Source: Streptomyces sp. NRRL WC-3618
GTDB lineage: Bacteria > Actinomycetota > Actinomycetes > Streptomycetales > Streptomycetaceae
DNA length: 64,000 bases
Direction of reading: 5' to 3'
Assembly: GCF_001280005.1 (NCBI RefSeq)
Contig: NZ_LGDW01000062.1
Location: 1 to 64,000 of the forward strand
The translations under genes were made by a program, and so were the position numbers. This document shows, piece by piece, positions 1-8,336 of this stretch. Position 1 is the stretch's first letter. Every line of letters begins with the position of its first letter. Under the pieces are notes generated by a model. That model was given only the letters and a program-made list of their open reading frames with translations. It was not told where the DNA came from and did not search any database.

Positions 1-606
1 CTTGACGTACCACAGGTTGGGGTTGCCCCAGTACAGGTAGGCCTGACCGTCGTCGTCGATGAAGACGGTCGGGTCGATCTCACTGTTCTCCACCAGCGGA
101 TGGCCGAGGGCGTCCCGGAACGGGCCGGTGGGGCTGTCCGCCACCGCCACGCCGATGGCGAATTGGCCGGTCGCCCGGACCGACACCGGCACGTACCAGT
201 AGAACTTGCCGCCCCGTTCGACGGCCTGGCCCGCCCACGCGTTGGCGCCCGCCCAGCTGAAGGTGTTCAGGCTGAGCGGTGAGCCGTGGTCGGTCCAGTT
301 GACCATGTCGTCGGAGGACCACACCCGCCAGTCCTTCATCACGAAGGAGGTGGAGCCGTCCTCGTCGTGCCCGGTGTAGAGGTAGACCCGTCCGTTGTAC
401 ACCAGCGGGGCCGGGTCGGCGGTGTAGACGTGCTGCACGATCGGGTTGTCGGCCCTGGCCGCCGTGGGATGCACCGCGGCGGGAAGGACGGCGAACGCCA
501 ATATGAGGATCAGCCCCCAGATTGCCCGGGCGAGTCTCGTACCGGTGGCGGGTGATCTCACTGCGGTCGGCTGAGCCGTTGGCCTGTGGACGTCAGTACT
601 GGACAT
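1..606 (-). CDS. Secreted glycoside hydrolase family 43 protein (5' part; C-terminus lies off the window)
   Basis: The first 202 residues of a GH43 (five-bladed propeller) arabinan/xylan-type glycosidase are visible, read from ATG at 606 with a GGAAGGA ribosome site about 8 bases upstream. Residues 1-52 form a long n-region, a hydrophobic core ([15 protein letters not shown]) and an ARA|D cleavage site, so the enzyme is exported. The mature protein opens with [11 protein letters not shown], whose Asp64 sits where the GH43 general base lies. The [13 protein letters not shown] segment carries Asp178, the expected pKa-modulating Asp. The catalytic Glu would lie off the window, so activity cannot be judged. 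A frameshifted GH43 accessory domain lies just upstream on the same strand, which suggests a formerly larger polysaccharide-degrading locus. Substrate (arabinan versus xylan) cannot be told. Confidence 0.85.
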   Translation of the reverse strand, partial: MSSTDVHRPTAQPTAVRSPATGTRLARAIWGLILILAFAVLPAAVHPTAARADNPIVQHVYTADPAPLVYNGRVYLYTGHDEDGSTSFVMKDWRVWSSDDMVNWTDHGSPLSLNTFSWAGANAWAGQAVERGGKFYWYVPVSVRATGQFAIGVAVADSPTGPFRDALGHPLVENSEIDPTVFIDDDGQAYLYWGNPNLWYVK

Positions 607-689
607 GCTGTGGTCCTTCCTGGTGCTGCGGGTCGGGGACTGAGCAGCTGCTGGTCAGATGCGGGGGAGAAACGTTGCTGCACTCGGGG

Positions 690-1503
690 TGCGGTCAGCG
701 CGAACCGTGCGATGCGGACGGAGCCGCCGAGTGTCTGCGTGGCGTAGTCGGAAAGGGCGAAGCGGCAGCCCATGAAGAACTGCCAGGTGTCGCCCATGGT
801 GAACGCGGGCCCCAGGCGGTGAAGTTGGTGCCGTCGGCGCTGTGGAGAAGGCTCCCGGACGGGAGGCGCCCGGGGCGGATGTCGGCGGCCGCGCGCAGCC
901 GGATGCGACCACCCGTGACGTTGGCGCCCGTGACGTTGGCGCCCGTGACGTTGGCGCCCGTGACGTTGGCGCTCGCGACTTCGGTGCCGGTGCCGGTGGT
1001 GTTCCAATTGCTGTCCAGGGCCAAGCCGTTGACCATCACTACCGCGTTGTGCCGCCGTCTCGTTCGATGCCGATCCACGCAGAGAGGTCGCTCAGCAGCG
1101 CGAGTCCGGCCTGGTCGCCGTCGCGCATCGTCGCGTAGTCCAGCTGAATGGTCGCGGTGGAGGTGGGTCCCTGAATCCGGTGGGTGAGGGTGTTGCGGGC
1201 CCAGTACAGGTCGTTGGTGACCGTCGCGGTGCGCAGGGTCAGGCCGTTGTTGACGGACCACTTGCCGTTGTCCGAATCGTGGCTCCCTTCCCACTTCGGT
1301 TTCACGGTCGTTCCGTCGAAGATGCCGACGCCGGTCAGTGGGGTGACCTTGCGGGGTGAGGGCGGCAGGACGGGGCTGGGGTACGACGTGTCCCAGGCCC
1401 CGCCTACGAGTTGGACGACGGGCCGGCCGCCCCAGGCCTAACAGGAGGGCCACGGCCGCGCGGCACAGGCGCGGGCGTGGGCATGGTGCGGGTGACGTCA
1501 CAC
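690..1503 (-). pseudogene. Frameshifted remnant of GH43 beta-xylosidase C-terminal (concanavalin-like, PF17851-type) domain
   Basis: A GTG at 1503 follows a good AGGAG site and opens a signal-like stretch (CRAAVALLLGLG). The recognisable domain then continues in other frames. Frame one runs from about 1430 to 1040 (PLTGVGIFDGTTVKPKWE, then WIGIERDGGTTR and a stop). A second frame carries VVMVNGLALDSNWN and then GRIRLRAAADI. A third carries GPAFTMGDTWQFFMG and LGGSVRIARFAL. In intact family members these segments are contiguous and follow a GH43 catalytic domain, which is absent here. At least three frame changes and the lost catalytic domain make this a pseudogene. Sequencing error is unlikely to explain all of it but could explain single shifts. 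Confidence 0.75.
915..974. repeat. Four tandem copies of a 15-bp unit inside the GH43 remnant
   Basis: The unit GTGACGTTGGCGCCC occurs four times head to tail, the last copy with one change. On the minus strand it encodes four consecutive Ala-Asn-Val-Thr-Gly pentapeptides inserted in the middle of the carbohydrate-associated domain, where relatives have no such insert. Confidence 0.9.
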
Positions 1504-1840
1504 GAAGCTCCTGGAGGCGATCGGGGCTCGCCGCACGAATGCCAGGTACACCCTTCCAAGTCCGGCATTCGACGTGTGGCGGGAGAGCCTTACTGGGACG
1601 GATGATGCGGGTGCTGTCATGCCCGGCCCGGCATGTACACCATGCGCAAGCCGCTTCAGCCCGGATCGTGTTCGACATTGCGAACGCGAACCGAACCTTC
1701 GAACGTCACGGATCCTAGGAGTCGAGAGCGGACAGCACAAGATCCTTGACAGCTGCATCTCAACCGAGCGTAATCGATCGATTTCTGATGGTAAGTCAGG
1801 ATTTCGCCCAGAGTGAGGGAGGCGTGCGGCGTCTTGTTTC
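1504..1840. other. Non-coding gap upstream of the GH43 remnant
   Basis: No frame in this 337-base stretch gives a convincing protein. It holds an inverted repeat with CGAATGCC arms (about 1535-1570) and the GTTCG-N6-CGAAC palindrome listed separately, consistent with a former control region for the minus-strand glycosidase remnant. Confidence 0.4.
1670..1685. promoter_or_regulatory. Palindrome GTTCG-N6-CGAAC, candidate operator
   Basis: GTTCGACATTGCGAAC is a perfect 5+5 inverted repeat with a 6-base spacer. It lies about 170 bp upstream of the GTG start of the frameshifted minus-strand GH43 fragment. Similar GTTCG/CGAAC palindromes are used by IclR-type regulators in actinobacteria. The assignment to a regulator family is inference. 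Confidence 0.35.
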
Positions 1841-1846
1841 CGCTTT

Positions 1847-2128
1847 GCAGTCCTGCGCATCGACCCGGCCTACACGTACACCGCTCCCGGTGACGACAGG
1901 GCCGAAAGCACCCTGAAGCGCGTCATGGCCTCCATCGAGGAGAACCTGGTCGGCGTACCTCTGGAGCCGGGTATGCGCTGCTTCATCGACAACTACAGGG
2001 CGGTGCACGGCCGCGCCAGTTTCCAGGCGCGCTACGACGGGACCGACCGATGGCTGAAGCGAGTGAGCATCCCACCCGCGACCTGCGAAGATCTGCCGGC
2101 GATCACGTCGGCTCGAATGCGCGGATGA
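1847..2128 (+). pseudogene. C-terminal fragment of a clavaminate-synthase/VioC-like Fe(II)/2-oxoglutarate oxygenase
   Basis: About 90 residues are readable (LRIDPAYTYTAPGDDRAEST, then ENLVGVPLEPGMRCFIDNYR and AVHGRASFQARYDGTDRWLK) and end at a TGA at 2128. The FIDNYRAVHGR segment carries the distal iron-ligand His. The ARYDGTDRWLKR segment carries the 2-oxoglutarate-binding Arg of arginine/asparagine hydroxylases such as VioC and of clavaminate synthase. The HxD half of the active site and about 250 N-terminal residues are missing, because an in-frame stop lies at 1814 and nothing upstream fits. It is a dead remnant and a sign that this end has lost genes. Confidence 0.7.
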
Positions 2129-2183
2129 TTGCCTGACATTCGTCCCGGGACGCTGTTGACGGCGGGTTCGGGGTGGCCACCTG

Positions 2184-2217
2184 GGGGCGGGTGTCCGAAG
2201 TACCGGACACCCGCCCC
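2184..2217. terminator. Perfect 14-bp hairpin, probable transcription terminator
   Basis: Arms 2184-2197 and 2204-2217 are perfectly complementary with a 6-base loop and no T-run, the common actinobacterial form. It sits just downstream of the stop codon of the minus-strand fragment at 2254 and 56 bp after the oxygenase remnant, so it could serve both strands. Confidence 0.6.
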
Positions 2218-2253
2218 TACCGCGTCATACGGCTACGGCTACGGCTCGCGCGC

Positions 2254-2430
2254 CTACACCAGCCGTACTGTTCCGACGAGTTCGCGGCCCTCGGCCACGG
2301 CCCTCGCGACGGTCACGCTCGCCGACGCCTTCGCCGAGTCGCCCGTGCCGAGCTTGACCTTCCACACGTCATCCGGGGGCGGCGAGATCCGCGAGATCAG
2401 CGAGCCGCGCAGAACCCGGACGGGACACAG
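2254..2430 (-). pseudogene. Unidentified truncated coding remnant (about 55 residues)
   Basis: The minus strand reads LRGSLISRISPPPDDVWKVK, then LGTGDSAKASASVTVARAVA and a TAG at 2254. The codon use is typical of the genome, and the segment looks like the end of a secreted beta-sandwich protein. No plausible start or upstream domain is present, and the frame enters AT-richer sequence beyond 2430. The hairpin at 2184-2217 lies where its terminator would be. I do not recognise the family. Confidence 0.35.
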
Positions 2431-2632
2431 AGGGATTTTGCTACAAGTTCCGAAATTTCACCGTGACGGATCCGCGATGCCACGGCAACCCGTCACGCCT
2501 ACGGTCACTGCCACGCCGTCAAAGCGCCATCGCGGTAAACCCCCCTCGCCCCGGTCGCCTCCCATGGGACCGAAATCGCTACTTTCCCCGAAATCCCCTC
2601 TGTGCTCAGCGCCCATGAGACAGGAGCCCAGC
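2431..2632. promoter_or_regulatory. Upstream region of the sugar-import operon
   Basis: This gap precedes the binding-protein gene. It is locally AT-richer (GATTTTGCTACAAG) and holds a GAAATTTC palindrome near 2452 and a repeated CCGAAATC near 2572 and 2590. The ROK regulator encoded in the same operon could act here. No promoter can be assigned with certainty. Confidence 0.35.
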
Positions 2633-3934
2633 GTGTCCCACCCTTCCAGACGCGGTGCCCTACGGCTGACCGCCGGCGCAGCTCTCCTCGGCAGCCTCTC
2701 CCTGGCGGGCTGCGGTCGCGGCGACGACAACGCCGCGCCCGCCGCCACCTCCAAGCCCGTCGACAACTCCCCGGCCCAGGGAACCGTCGACGTCTGGGCC
2801 GCCCAGGGCGACGCCAACGTGCTCGACGAGGTCGTCAAGCCCTTCAAGGCCGCTAACCCCGAGCTCGAGGTGAAGCTCACGCTGATCCCGAACGCCGAGT
2901 ACTACACCAAGCTCCAGTCGGCGATCGCTGCGGGCAAGGGGCCCGATGTCGCCCAGTTCTTCCCCGAGTCGCAGGCGCAGTTCCTCGATCCGTCGATCCT
3001 GCGGCCCGTCCCGGAGGGTCTCGTCGAACCGTCCGCGTTCTTCACGAGCCTGTGGGACGCCGGTGTGGCGAAGAACGTCGCCTACACGGTGCCCTGGTAC
3101 GCCTACACCTACGCGCTCGTCTACCGCTCCGACCTCGCCAGGCAGGCGGGTGTGAAGGCGCCGACGACCTGGGACGACATGGTGCCGTTCTTCAAGGCGT
3201 TGCAGCGCGCAGGCGCCGGGCACGCGCTCGGGGCGGACATCGGCTGGGACGTCTTCAACGGCCAGGACGTCGCGATGTACGCCTGGCAGGCGGGCGGCTC
3301 GTTGCTGTCGTCCGGCGGCAAGTGGACGCTCGACACACCGGCGATGGTGGACGCGATCACGTACAACGCGTCGTTCTTCACCTCGGGCGTCGCCGACACC
3401 AGCGGGCCCACGTTCCTCGACGCGCAGCCGTACTTCGTGTCGGGCAAGACGGCCTGCATGATCACGGGCCCGTGGGTCGTCGGCCAGCTCGACGCGGTCG
3501 CGAAGAAGACCGGCTGGACGGCCTCCCACGTCGCCACCGCACCCCTGCCCGCCGGATCGTCGGGCAGCGTCTCCTTCTCCGCCGGGGGCAGTTGGGGCGT
3601 GCTCGCCGACAGCGGCAACGCGGACGCGGCCTGGAAGCTCATCCGGTACATCTCCGAGCCGAGCACCCAGGTCGCGCAGTACAAGGCGTACAGCTCACTG
3701 CCGGCCGTCGCCGCCGCCTGGGCCAACCCCGCCATCGCGAGCCAGCCGCTGCTGGACGCCTTCCTCGCCCAGCTGAAGAACACCCGGGCGTTCCCGCAGG
3801 TCAGCACCTGGCAGCAGGTCGCCACTCGGCTCGGCAAGGAGATGGAAGCCGTGGCCAGGGGCAGGGGAACCGCCGCGAAGGCCGCCGCGAATGTCCAGGC
3901 GTACGCCGAGAGCCTCGGCACGGGCAAGGGGTGA
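2633..3934 (+). CDS. Tat-type lipoprotein sugar-binding protein of an ABC importer
   Basis: A 433-residue extracellular solute-binding protein family 1 member that should capture a sugar or glycoside for the two permeases downstream. GTG 2633 is preferred because AGGAG lies 6 bases upstream; ATG 2615 is possible. The N-terminus has twin arginines (Arg6-Arg7) before a hydrophobic run and the lipobox LAGC with Cys27, so it is exported folded and lipid-anchored. Typical family segments follow, including GKGPDVAQFFPESQAQF, then VPWYAYTYALVYRSDL and KTACMITGPW. Length is normal. The gene is 7 bases from the first permease and starts the locus. The ligand is unknown; the neighbours suggest an acylated or aryl glycoside. 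Confidence 0.9.
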   Translation: MSHPSRRGALRLTAGAALLGSLSLAGCGRGDDNAAPAATSKPVDNSPAQGTVDVWAAQGDANVLDEVVKPFKAANPELEVKLTLIPNAEYYTKLQSAIAAGKGPDVAQFFPESQAQFLDPSILRPVPEGLVEPSAFFTSLWDAGVAKNVAYTVPWYAYTYALVYRSDLARQAGVKAPTTWDDMVPFFKALQRAGAGHALGADIGWDVFNGQDVAMYAWQAGGSLLSSGGKWTLDTPAMVDAITYNASFFTSGVADTSGPTFLDAQPYFVSGKTACMITGPWVVGQLDAVAKKTGWTASHVATAPLPAGSSGSVSFSAGGSWGVLADSGNADAAWKLIRYISEPSTQVAQYKAYSSLPAVAAAWANPAIASQPLLDAFLAQLKNTRAFPQVSTWQQVATRLGKEMEAVARGRGTAAKAAANVQAYAESLGTGKG

Positions 3935-3941
3935 TCCCCGG

Positions 3942-4862
3942 ATGACCGCCACCATCGGGCCGACGACGCCGCGCGGTGCGCGTCGGCCCGGGGGCGCCCG
4001 GCGAACGGCTGTCGCCTGGCTGTTCCTCGCACCGTTCGCCCTGGTGTTCCTGCTCTACACGGCGCTACCGACCGTCGCCGCGCTCGGGTTCAGCCTCACC
4101 GACCTGCGCGGCACGGACCTGCGGCATCCGCTCGCCGTCGACTTCACCGGACTCCAGAACTACCTCCGGCTGCTGGCGGACCCGAACTTCCTTCGGGACA
4201 TCCTCAACACCGTCCTGTTCGTGGCCGTCGGAGTGCCGCTGACGATGGGGCTCGGGTTCGCCCTCGCCCTCGCGCTCAACTCCGGCATCCGGCGGCTGCG
4301 CGGCGCCTTCCGTACCGTCTTCTTCGCGCCGGTCGTCACGAACGTCGTGGCCGTCGCGATGATCTGGCAGTACGCCTTCAACACAAACGGCACCGTCAAC
4401 AAGGTGCTCGGCGTCATCGGTTTCGCCGGGCCGAACTGGCTGGACGACACGCATCTGGCCATGCCCGTGGTCATCCTGCTGGGTGTCTGGCGCAACTTCG
4501 GCATCGCGATGGTGCTGTTCCTCGCCGGTCTGCAGGCGATTCCGCAGGACGTGTACGAGGCCGCCTCCCTCGACGGGGCCGGCCGGTGGCGGCAGCTCAG
4601 GCACATCACCCTGCCGTTGCTGATGCCGACCACGCTGATGGTCTCGGTGCTGCTGACCGTCTTCTACCTTCAGGTGTTCGACGAGCCGTATCTGCTCACG
4701 GGCGGCGGCCCGCTGGGCTCCACCGAGTCGGTGGCGCTGTACACCTACCAGCAGTTCGGAGTCGGCGAGTTCGGCATGTCCTCGGCGGCGTCCTTCGTGA
4801 CGCTCCTCCTCGTGACGTTGGTGAGCATCGTCCAGTTCCGATTGCTGAGGCCCCGCGCATGA
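3942..4862 (+). CDS. Carbohydrate ABC transporter permease, MalF/UgpA type
   Basis: A 306-residue inner-membrane permease, the first of the pair that forms the import channel. ATG 3942 lies 7 bases after the binding-protein stop. About six membrane spans are visible, beginning with VAWLFLAPFALVFLLYTALP. The cytoplasmic EAA loop that docks the ATPase is EAASLDGAGRWRQLRHITLP near residues 205-225. No ATPase gene is present in the locus. In Streptomyces such importers commonly share the MsiK ATPase encoded elsewhere, so this is not a defect. The stop overlaps the next start (ATGA). Confidence 0.92.
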   Translation: MTATIGPTTPRGARRPGGARRTAVAWLFLAPFALVFLLYTALPTVAALGFSLTDLRGTDLRHPLAVDFTGLQNYLRLLADPNFLRDILNTVLFVAVGVPLTMGLGFALALALNSGIRRLRGAFRTVFFAPVVTNVVAVAMIWQYAFNTNGTVNKVLGVIGFAGPNWLDDTHLAMPVVILLGVWRNFGIAMVLFLAGLQAIPQDVYEAASLDGAGRWRQLRHITLPLLMPTTLMVSVLLTVFYLQVFDEPYLLTGGGPLGSTESVALYTYQQFGVGEFGMSSAASFVTLLLVTLVSIVQFRLLRPRA

Positions 4863-5740
4863 CCACCATCGCCGCACCGCGGAACGTCGACATGGCGGAC
4901 GAACGGACGCGCGTGCGCCGTCGGTCCGTCGCCCGTCCCCTGCTGTACGGCGCGCTCGTGCTGTGCGCGCTGCTCACGCTGCTGCCGTTCGTCTGGGTGC
5001 TCAGCGGCTCCCTCCGTAGCCTCGACGAGATCCGCTCCGACCCCGGCGCCTGGCTTCCGCACCGCATCACCCTCGACAACTTCGTACGACTGTTCAGGAC
5101 CGAGGGCTTCGGCGGCTTCCTGGTCAACAGCATCGTGGTCGCGGTCATCGTCGTCGCCGGCAACATCGTGGCGGCGTCGGCGGCGGGATACGCGCTCGCC
5201 AAGCTGGACTTCGCGGGCAAGCGGATCGCGTTCGGCGCGGTCATGGCGGCACTGATGGTGCCGTTCACCACGGTGTTCGTCACCCAGTTCGTGATCACCG
5301 TCGACCTGGGGCTGGCGGACACCCTCACCGGTATCGCCCTGCCCGGCGCGGCGCTGCCGCTGTCCGTGTTCATCATGCGGCAGTACGCCCTGTCGGTCCC
5401 CGACGAACTGCTGGAAGCGGCCCGGATCGACGGGGCGGGGGAACTGCGGGTCTTCTTCCGGATCTTCCTGCCGCTGGCGGGACCCGCCGTCGCGACGATC
5501 ACGATCATGTCGTTCCTCTACTCGTGGAACAACTTCATCTGGCCGCTCGTCGTGGCCCAGAGCACCTCCACCTACACGCTGCCGGTGGGCCTCGCCGCCA
5601 CCAGCCAGGCCGCCTCGCACGTCACCGACTACGGGCTGATGCTCGCCGGTGCGATCGTCGTGATGTTGCCGGTCCTCGTGCTCTTCCTGTTCCTGCAGCG
5701 CTACTTCGTGCAGGGCGTCGCCGGAACGGGAATGCGGTGA
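4859..5740 (+). CDS. Carbohydrate ABC transporter permease, MalG type
   Basis: A 293-residue second permease of the importer, with six predicted spans starting at LLYGALVLCALLTLLPFVWV. The EAA loop reads EAARIDGAGELRVFFRIFLP. The WNNFIWPLVV segment is typical of MalG/UgpE proteins. ATG 4859 overlaps the upstream stop by four bases, so the two permeases are probably translationally coupled. Its own TGA overlaps the GTG start of the esterase gene, tying transport and catabolism into one transcript. Confidence 0.92.
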   Translation: MTTIAAPRNVDMADERTRVRRRSVARPLLYGALVLCALLTLLPFVWVLSGSLRSLDEIRSDPGAWLPHRITLDNFVRLFRTEGFGGFLVNSIVVAVIVVAGNIVAASAAGYALAKLDFAGKRIAFGAVMAALMVPFTTVFVTQFVITVDLGLADTLTGIALPGAALPLSVFIMRQYALSVPDELLEAARIDGAGELRVFFRIFLPLAGPAVATITIMSFLYSWNNFIWPLVVAQSTSTYTLPVGLAATSQAASHVTDYGLMLAGAIVVMLPVLVLFLFLQRYFVQGVAGTGMR

Positions 5741-7137
5741 CCGTGGTGGAGGGGACGGAAGCGGTGGATGGGATGGACATGGTGGATGTGACGGACGTGG
5801 TGGAAGCGCCCGCGGGTGCGGTCATCGGCCGCCGCACCGGCCGGGTACGGCGCTTCCTCGGTATCCCGTTCGCCGAGGCGCCCGTCGGCGCGCGGCGGTT
5901 CGCGGGGCCGGTGCCACGCCGCCGGTTCACGGAGCCGTACGACGCGTCCCGGCACGGCGCCACCTCGCAGCGCGTGCCGCTGTCCGCCGCCACCACCATT
6001 CCGGAGCCGTCGGTGCCGGGCGACGACGTACTGAATCTGAGCGTCGTCGCCCCCACGGACGGTGTGTCGTGCCCGGTGCTGGTGTGGATCCACGGCGGCG
6101 GCTTCCTCGCGGGCAGCCCGGCCAGTCCCTGGTACGACGGCCGCGCCTTCGCCCGCGACGGCATCGTCACCGTGACGCCCGGCTACCGGCTCGGCGTCGA
6201 CGGGTTCGCCCCGCTGGACGGCGTACCCCCGAACCTCGGGCTGCGGGACCTGCTGCTCGCGCTCGACTGGGTGCGGGAGAACATCGCGGCGTTCGGCGGT
6301 GACCCGGGCCGGGTCACCCTCGCCGGTCAGTCGGCGGGCGGCGCGGCGGTGCTCGCGCTGCTCTCCTCGCCCCTCGGCGGTGATCGTTTCCAGCGCGCGG
6401 TCAGTGTGTCCGGCGGCTTCTTCGAGGTGGGCGCGGATGCCGCGCGCGACTTCGCCGGACGGCTCGGTGACCGGCTCGGCGTGCCGCCGACGCGCGACGG
6501 CTTCGGCGGCCTCATGGTGGAAGGCGTTCAGCGGGGCGTCCGTCTGCTGCGGAGCGAAGGTGGCGACGACGGTCCGCCGGTGCTCGGTCCGGTCGTCGGC
6601 GACGACGTCCTTCCGGTGCCCGTCGCCGAGGGCCTCGCCGTGTACGGGCACGACGTACCGCTGCTGCTCGGCGCGACGGGCGACGAGTTCGACGGCGGCG
6701 CCCCGGGCCCCCGCGACACCGCCGCCCGCGCGGCGGGCACCCGAGTGACGGACACCCTGTTCCGTACCGCCTGTCCGCGCGCGGCGGCGGCGCGGCGCGA
6801 CGCCCCCGCAGGCACCTGGCTGTACTCCTTCGAATGGCCCTCCCCCGTCCTCGGCGGCGCCGTGCACTGCGCCGACATCCCGTTCTTCTTCGACGTGCTC
6901 GACGCGCCGGGAACCGCCGAGGCCCTCGGCACCCGGCCGCCCGCCGACCTCGCCGCAGCCATGCACGCCGACCTTGCCGCATTCGTCCATGGCGGGTCGC
7001 CGGCCTGGGAGCGGGCGACCGGGAGGCGCGGCGATCCCGCCCGCGAATACGGCGCGCCCGGGGCGACACCGACGGTCGACACCACAGGTGTGTACGACCC
7101 GGTGGTGGCGGGGTCCGACCCTACGGAGGCGCGCTGA
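5737..7137 (+). CDS. Type B carboxylesterase
   Basis: A 466-residue alpha/beta-hydrolase of the carboxylesterase/lipase family, without a signal peptide and so cytoplasmic. It has RRFLGIPFAEAPVGARRF, the oxyanion segment LVWIHGGGFLAGS, the nucleophile elbow GQSAGG, an acidic residue in GATGDEFDGG and a candidate catalytic His in GGAVHCADIPFFF. GTG 5737 overlaps the permease stop; GTG 5743 or later ATG codons are possible because the first 25 residues are Val/Asp/Met-rich and low in complexity. Its place directly after an importer suggests that it removes acyl or aryl ester groups from the imported glycoside. That role is inferred from context. Confidence 0.85.
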   Translation: MTVVEGTEAVDGMDMVDVTDVVEAPAGAVIGRRTGRVRRFLGIPFAEAPVGARRFAGPVPRRRFTEPYDASRHGATSQRVPLSAATTIPEPSVPGDDVLNLSVVAPTDGVSCPVLVWIHGGGFLAGSPASPWYDGRAFARDGIVTVTPGYRLGVDGFAPLDGVPPNLGLRDLLLALDWVRENIAAFGGDPGRVTLAGQSAGGAAVLALLSSPLGGDRFQRAVSVSGGFFEVGADAARDFAGRLGDRLGVPPTRDGFGGLMVEGVQRGVRLLRSEGGDDGPPVLGPVVGDDVLPVPVAEGLAVYGHDVPLLLGATGDEFDGGAPGPRDTAARAAGTRVTDTLFRTACPRAAAARRDAPAGTWLYSFEWPSPVLGGAVHCADIPFFFDVLDAPGTAEALGTRPPADLAAAMHADLAAFVHGGSPAWERATGRRGDPAREYGAPGATPTVDTTGVYDPVVAGSDPTEAR

Positions 7138-8276
7138 TGGCCGGGATGAACCAGAGCGCCGTCCGGCGGGTCAACACCTCGGTGATCCTGCGCACGCTGG
7201 CGGTGTCGGCCGGCCCGATGACGCTGGCCGAGCTGTCCGAGCGGGTCGGCCTGTCCCGCCGTACCGTCGAACTCATCCTGGACTCGCTCGTCGACGCGGG
7301 CCGGGTGAGCGAACTCGAACGGGTGCCGGTGAGCGGCTGCGCCGGGCGCCCCGCCCGCCGGTACGAGCTGCGGGCCGAGCACGCGCTGCTGGCGGCCGTG
7401 CGCATCACCACCCTGGACGGGGCCGCGGTCGTCGCCGACGTACGCGGCCGGATCGTCGGCCGGGCGCACCGGCCGCTGCGTGACTACCAGGATCCGCAGG
7501 CCACTCTCGACGACGCGGCGGCGCTGGTGCGGGAGGCCCTCGCCGACGCGGGCGGGACGGCGGACCAGCTCCGGGCCGGCGCGATCGCCGGCGGTGGCGC
7601 GATCGACGACGACGGCGTCGTACGGCGCCTGGTGCACACGACGCAGTGGGAAGGCGTATGCCTGCCCGAGGAGCTCGGGCGGCGCATCGGCATGCCGTGG
7701 TTCGCGGACAACGACACCAATCTGGGTGCGCTCGGCGAGCGTTGGCGGGGTGCGGCAGGCGACCACGACAACGTCGTATGGGCGATGCTCGGCAACCGGA
7801 CCGGTCTCGGCATCCTCATACGCGGTGACGTCCACCGCGGTCTCGAAGGCTCCGCGGGCGAGATCGCCGAGGCGGTGTCGCTGCCGGCCGGCTCGGTCGA
7901 GGACCGCCCCGTGGCGTGGCTGACCTCACCGGATCCGTCCCGTCGGCGGGTCGCGCTGGGCCGCTTCGACGCGGCCCGGGGCGGCGACGCGGCGGCGCTC
8001 GCGGAGGTCGACGAGTTCGTGGAGAACATCGCGTCGATCCTCACCACCCTGTCGTGGACCGTCGCGCCGTCGCTCATCGTGCTCGGCGGCGGGCTGGAGG
8101 ACGCGGCCGATGTGCTGCTGCCCCGGGTGCGCGCGGCGATGCGCGGCGCCCGCACCCCCGCCGTCGAGCTGCGCGTCACCGTCCTGGGCTCCGACGGCCC
8201 GCTCATCGGCGCCGTCAAGTTCGTGCTCGACCACATGGACACCGAGTTGTTCGGCCCACCCGCCCCGAGCGCGTGA
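7137..8276 (+). CDS. ROK-family transcriptional regulator
   Basis: A 379-residue protein with an N-terminal winged helix (TLAELSERVGLSRRTVELIL, about residues 28-47) and a C-terminal ROK sugar-sensing domain (ADNDTNLGALGERW, then GLGILIRGDVHRGLEGSAGE and LGGGLEDAADVLLPRV). The CxCGxxGCxE zinc motif of many ROK proteins is absent, and the usual DxGxT phosphate loop is not obvious, so it is a regulator and not a sugar kinase. ATG 7137 overlaps the esterase stop by one base. It most likely controls this operon in response to a sugar product. Confidence 0.85.
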   Translation: MAGMNQSAVRRVNTSVILRTLAVSAGPMTLAELSERVGLSRRTVELILDSLVDAGRVSELERVPVSGCAGRPARRYELRAEHALLAAVRITTLDGAAVVADVRGRIVGRAHRPLRDYQDPQATLDDAAALVREALADAGGTADQLRAGAIAGGGAIDDDGVVRRLVHTTQWEGVCLPEELGRRIGMPWFADNDTNLGALGERWRGAAGDHDNVVWAMLGNRTGLGILIRGDVHRGLEGSAGEIAEAVSLPAGSVEDRPVAWLTSPDPSRRRVALGRFDAARGGDAAALAEVDEFVENIASILTTLSWTVAPSLIVLGGGLEDAADVLLPRVRAAMRGARTPAVELRVTVLGSDGPLIGAVKFVLDHMDTELFGPPAPSA

Positions 8277-8336
8277 CCGCGTGTCCCGCACCCCACTCTC
8301 CCCTCACACCCAGTTGCACAGGACAGGAGCCCGACC

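Noticed and set aside
915..974. CRISPR array
   Set aside because: The units are contiguous with no spacers; none of the repeat arrays in the window has spacer structure.
2129..2632. Long N-terminal extension of the sugar-binding protein frame
   Set aside because: It crosses the hairpin at 2184-2217 and precedes the ribosome site and Tat lipoprotein signal, so it is chance open frame.
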